Below, one piece after another: positions 60,445-64,000 of a stretch of DNA of 64,000 nucleotides (its first letter is position 1; every line of letters begins with the position of its first letter). The notes below the pieces were generated by a model that was given only the letters and a program-made list of their open reading frames with translations, did not search any database and was not told the DNA's origin. A program made the position numbers and the translations under genes. This DNA is from Colletes latitarsis (lineage: Eukaryota > Arthropoda > Insecta > Hymenoptera > Colletidae): contig NC_135137.1 in assembly GCF_051014445.1 (NCBI RefSeq), positions 30,691,501 to 30,755,500 on the forward strand, given 5' to 3'.

Positions 60445-62312
60445 CAATCGAATAGGTTTAGTCTTGGTTTGGGTCAGTCTAGTTTGAGGTAAAAAAAAAT
60501 CAAATTTCTTTTCTTTTACATTTTTTTAAAGCTTAAAACTATTACATTGGAAGAATTATGGTGGAATTGGTATATATTTTATTTTTCTATATTTTCGTAC
60601 AATCCACAATCTAATTATCAGACTTTGAATTTAACTTTCTACATACATTGTACGACAAACTTTAAGTGGTCTACCAGGCTTGGAGGCGAAAAAAATAAAT
60701 TTCTTTCACATTATCCAAAGTTTCAAGTCTTAAAAACATGCTAATAGGATTACAAAGGAACTTGACAAATTGGCAATGTTATAGCAGTTTAAACTTACCC
60801 TCGTTTTCCTCAAAATAATATTTTTAAAGTTAAAAAAATATATTTATAAAACTTGGTGTCTGAGACAACCTTTGCTTGCTTTCGTGAAGAACATTGTTCA
60901 GACTGCTGTAAAAGAATCAATAATCGACAGCTAACGGGTTAATGCAGGTAATAAGGGGGGTCCCTGAGGCACCGGGTGCAAAATTCGAGGGAATAAAGGG
61001 ACGTAGAGAGAAAAAAAAAGGAACAACAGTGACCAGTTATGTCCTGTTGCACGCGAGGACTGGTGGGTCAGGATTTCGGTCTGGGACGACGTCGAAAGAA
61101 GCTCGGCTTGCTCGTTCCGTTACCGCTTTACGCGAGCAAAAGGGAGGTAAGCGGATTTCGTGGCGGCCGCGCGACGTTCCGGCCATTCTGGCGACCTGGA
61201 AACAGCGACCGTGGGAAGGGTTGTTATTGGAAAGGGACGAATTAAAACAGATGCAGCGAGACTTTTCGAGGGAGTTTTCCCGGAGGCTCCTGCGGAGAAA
61301 TCGAGAGGTCGGAATCTCGCCGCGCGGCGAGCTACAAGCTCCTTAGGATTTGTCGAAAGTAGATGAGGCGAACGAGAAGTTAATCTGCTTTGCGTATAAT
61401 TATTCACAGCGACCACTTGAGTGCAATTTCTTCCGTGGATCGCGCGTTTGGAAACTTTTTTTTATCGACGACGATCGGACGAAACGAAAAAAACGGTTTC
61501 GTTTTTTTCGCGAAGGCGGCCATTGTGTTTCATCCGGAACACGTTACGTATTGCGTTGCGAGCTACGCAACAATGTAACGTATAAATCAGTGGTCGGTGA
61601 CCACCGTCGCCTGCAACAATGAATTTAGCCGTTCGTGTTAACTTAAAGTGGCGGAAAGAGAAATCGAATTTATCGCCCAATTTATTATTTCATTTCCTTT
61701 CATGAATTTTGGTATTAGACTTGTGAAAGCAATATGTAGTCCTTTGTCCTTGGAAGATAAATACTCGATCCTGGATCGCGTTGCATCGCGAGAAACGACA
61801 TTCTTTTAGTCTACTGACTCAGTCGTTTTCAGTTATGAAAATAGTTAAAAACAAATGTCGGTGAAATTGTAGACAACTATGAGTTTCAGAGGTGATTTAG
61901 TCCTCAAACTTAAACTGAAACTTCGGTGCGTTCTGTTTTCACTCTAATGTGATTATTATTGAATAAAATGTTGTAACCACATTTAATGTTTTCACTCTAA
62001 ATGTGATTATCTAAGTATCTAACGAACGTCAAAGTCTGCTTTTCAGTGAAAGGAAAAGATCAACCAAATAAAATCGCTTTCAAAATATTCTCAACTTATT
62101 CTTGAAACGGGGATACGATGTAATATAATTGGTTCCTGCGAGTAAGAGTATTACGGCGTTCCGCCTAGATCTGCTAGGAGACTCATCAACGAGGCTTATA
62201 AGACGTACCTACTAGTTGGAAACCGTTTCCTCTGTATAGAACCTTTGGATCGAACTCAGCAACTGGTAGACGAGTCTAAGAGCAGCATTCGCTACTGATG
62301 AGTTCCCTAGAG
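60445..62312. other. Spacer with weak local duplication and a CpG-rich patch
   Basis: The stretch near 60476-60552 resembles that near 60669-60760 (an A-run, AAATTTCTTT, then CATT and AAAGTTT/AAAGCTT blocks), suggesting a decayed local duplication. A CpG-dense patch lies at about 60940-61620, with biased frames on both strands and a donor-like GAG|GTAAGC near 61146. No gene is supportable. Confidence 0.4.
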
Positions 62313-62345
62313 CAGTGTTTCTCGAACTCCATTTCCCTACGAACC
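62313..62345 (+). mobile_element. hAT-like terminus, solo
   Basis: CAGTGTTTCTCGAACTCCAT followed by TTCCCTACGAACC resembles the 5' end of hAT MITEs (CAGTGTTTCTCAAACT type). No matching right end was found in the following 500 bases, so the element is probably truncated. Confidence 0.4.
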
Positions 62346-64000
62346 TAGTCAAAAAGGAAATCTTCCGATGAATGTTTCCCTAGAATAAAATTAAATTATT
62401 AATTAGCAAAAATACGTATTTATGCCTTAAATTAACGATACAAATTTTTATTTCACTGTAAAATTATTCACTTCCTATATAAAAAATAAATTCAATTAAT
62501 TTTTACATCCTTCGGAACAATTTTCTTTCCTGAATTATAGAATTAACTATTTTCATTATCATAAAAATTAACGATCGAAATGTTTGAAGTGAAATTTTGG
62601 TTGATTTTCCAACCAAGCAGGAATCCAAATGATCAGCTTAATTTGTTTATTATAATGGGAACGGGATTTTCAGTATTCCTAATTTTTCCCTTGAAACGAA
62701 AATCGGATTTCCGGTTGCTGGTATTCGATTTGAACGAAAAGGAGAGGAATTGTATCGCGCGGGAAGAATGGAGGAAAAGAACACGCGTCAGAAATCGAAG
62801 GAATTAGGTGACGGAATTCGCGAGTAACAGGGCTGTTTACATCGAAACGCTTTTAAATTCTAGTTGGGGAGTCCGGCAGAGACGAGAGCCAGTCCGTGCA
62901 GGGAATTCGTGGAACGCGCGTTGCACCCTCTGGTGCCGTTGACAAACGAGCGAAATGCGAAAGTAGGTGACTCGTACCGACCACTTTCATCCCTTGCGTT
63001 CAGCTAGGCATGCATGTACGCTCTTAGGGGACGAGTAGTCAGTTCTCGTTCTTGCCGCTCCGTGGCGGTACAAATAGAGAGCCCCAGCGAGTTCCCTCGC
63101 GTTTTCCCAGCGCATCCCTGCTGTTTGATATTTTTCCCGACTTTCGTTGCCTGCAGATTGACACTTTTCTCCCGGTTTCCCGGCCTGGAAACGCGAAATG
63201 TAATTCCGCGAGGCGCCGCGCCTGTTTGCTGAATACGCGCGGTACGTCGATGAGGCCGTTTCGAAGAAGCGAGATTGAGCCTCGAATCGAAGTCTCGCGT
63301 CTGTTTCTTGAGGCAACTCGAATCTGGAACAGTGGATTCCTCATGGCAGGCAAATAACGTAAATTACTTGTAACGTTCGAGTATTAAATGTATACAAAGC
63401 ACCGGTGTTTAGTTCTCTTCAATAGACAGCATCTAAGATAGCAAAACGAAATACAGAAAATTATGGATATAAAAGTTTTAAGTACTAGTTTTGGGATTTT
63501 TTCTATATTAGACGTTAGTAGAAACAGAATCTGAGAAAGTGGATTAATTTTTGGTAGACAGATAACATAAAAAACAAAAAGATTGTATATTCTCGACATG
63601 TCTATCGATTAAAAATTTTACAAAATAAGCGTTAGAAACATGAGAGTAGGTGTAAATATCGTATAGAAGTCGCGGAAAATATTATTGCACAACAGAAAAT
63701 TAGATGGAAAATATAAGGAGGAAATTTATAGAAAGGAAATGAAGAAGAAGCAAACAAAATTTAACTGGAAGAAGGTCCCTTACATTACGAAGGATGTTCA
63801 TTATTCTAAAAAAATAGGAAATATCTCTTTATTGAGGTCACCTATATCATTTTATTTACAGATATCCGTTCAGTGTCACTTTCAATACGTTTAAGTTATC
63901 AAAGTTTTCTAGTTAAATTTACAACACTTCGTGCAGCATGTTCCCTTTATTAAATTGGAAAATAAGGCTATGTTTAACGTGAATTCTACTTACGTCTATT
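62346..64000. other. Spacer to window end
   Basis: AT-rich to about 62730, a CpG-rich patch at about 62860-63350 with biased frames on both strands, then AT-rich to the end. No domain, RNA gene or repeat copy recognised. Confidence 0.45.

Noticed and set aside
60943..60965. GCAGGTAATA as a second recursive-splice candidate
   Set aside because: The upstream sequence is not pyrimidine-rich and the donor is weak.
61588..61612. CAGTGGTCGGTGACCACC, hAT-like or palindromic
   Set aside because: The similarity is explained by a short palindrome (GGTCGGTGACC); no partner end was found.

Overview
This window looks like non-coding DNA from an insect nuclear genome, most likely Hymenoptera (bee, wasp or ant). 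That assignment is an inference. It rests on AT-rich stretches alternating with CpG-dense islands, the absence of long open frames, and a scattering of decayed Tc1/mariner, hAT and MITE relics. I found no prokaryotic features, no tRNA or rRNA, no CRISPR array and no intact protein-coding gene with a recognisable domain. Most likely the window is intergenic or part of a very long intron.

Layout. 0-10 kb: spacer with one short MITE (1.57-1.88 kb), one copy of a long-TIR element (5.17-5.87 kb) and CpG-rich, pyrimidine-rich islands (6.2-7.0 and 8.3-9.4 kb). 10-22 kb: a local tandem duplication at 10.2-10.7 kb, two more copies of the short MITE (18.4 and 19.5 kb), and a second long-TIR copy (21.8-22.8 kb). 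22-35 kb: a direct duplication at 24.1-24.5 kb, a transposase relic at 29.4 kb, and a juxtaposed acceptor/donor at 34,296 that resembles a recursive splice site. 35-45 kb: an inverted pair of dispersed repeats (35.3 and 41.4 kb), the only complete long-TIR element (37.56-38.46 kb, 897 bp, TA-flanked), a four-unit ~155-bp tandem array (40.7-41.3 kb), a small ORF with a signal-peptide-like start (41.5-41.7 kb), and a fourth long-TIR copy (44.1-44.9 kb). 45-64 kb: a mariner relic (48.1-48.4 kb), the largest CpG-rich island (51.6-54.8 kb) with a possible 5' exon ending at 53,538, two transposase relics (55.0-56.7 kb), a complete non-autonomous hAT element with an 8-bp target duplication (58.03-58.57 kb) directly upstream of a TATA box and possible first exon, and a Tc1-like relic (60.2-60.4 kb).

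The plus-strand recursive-splice-like site (34.3 kb), the CpG-rich exon candidate (53.5 kb) and the TATA/first-exon candidate (58.6 kb) would fit one long plus-strand gene whose coding exons lie outside the window. This is a hypothesis only; transcript data would decide it. I did not find a clear new biological system. The most distinctive items are the long-TIR element family with internal direct repeats, the hAT insertion next to a core promoter, the recursive-splice candidate and the small secreted-peptide candidate.
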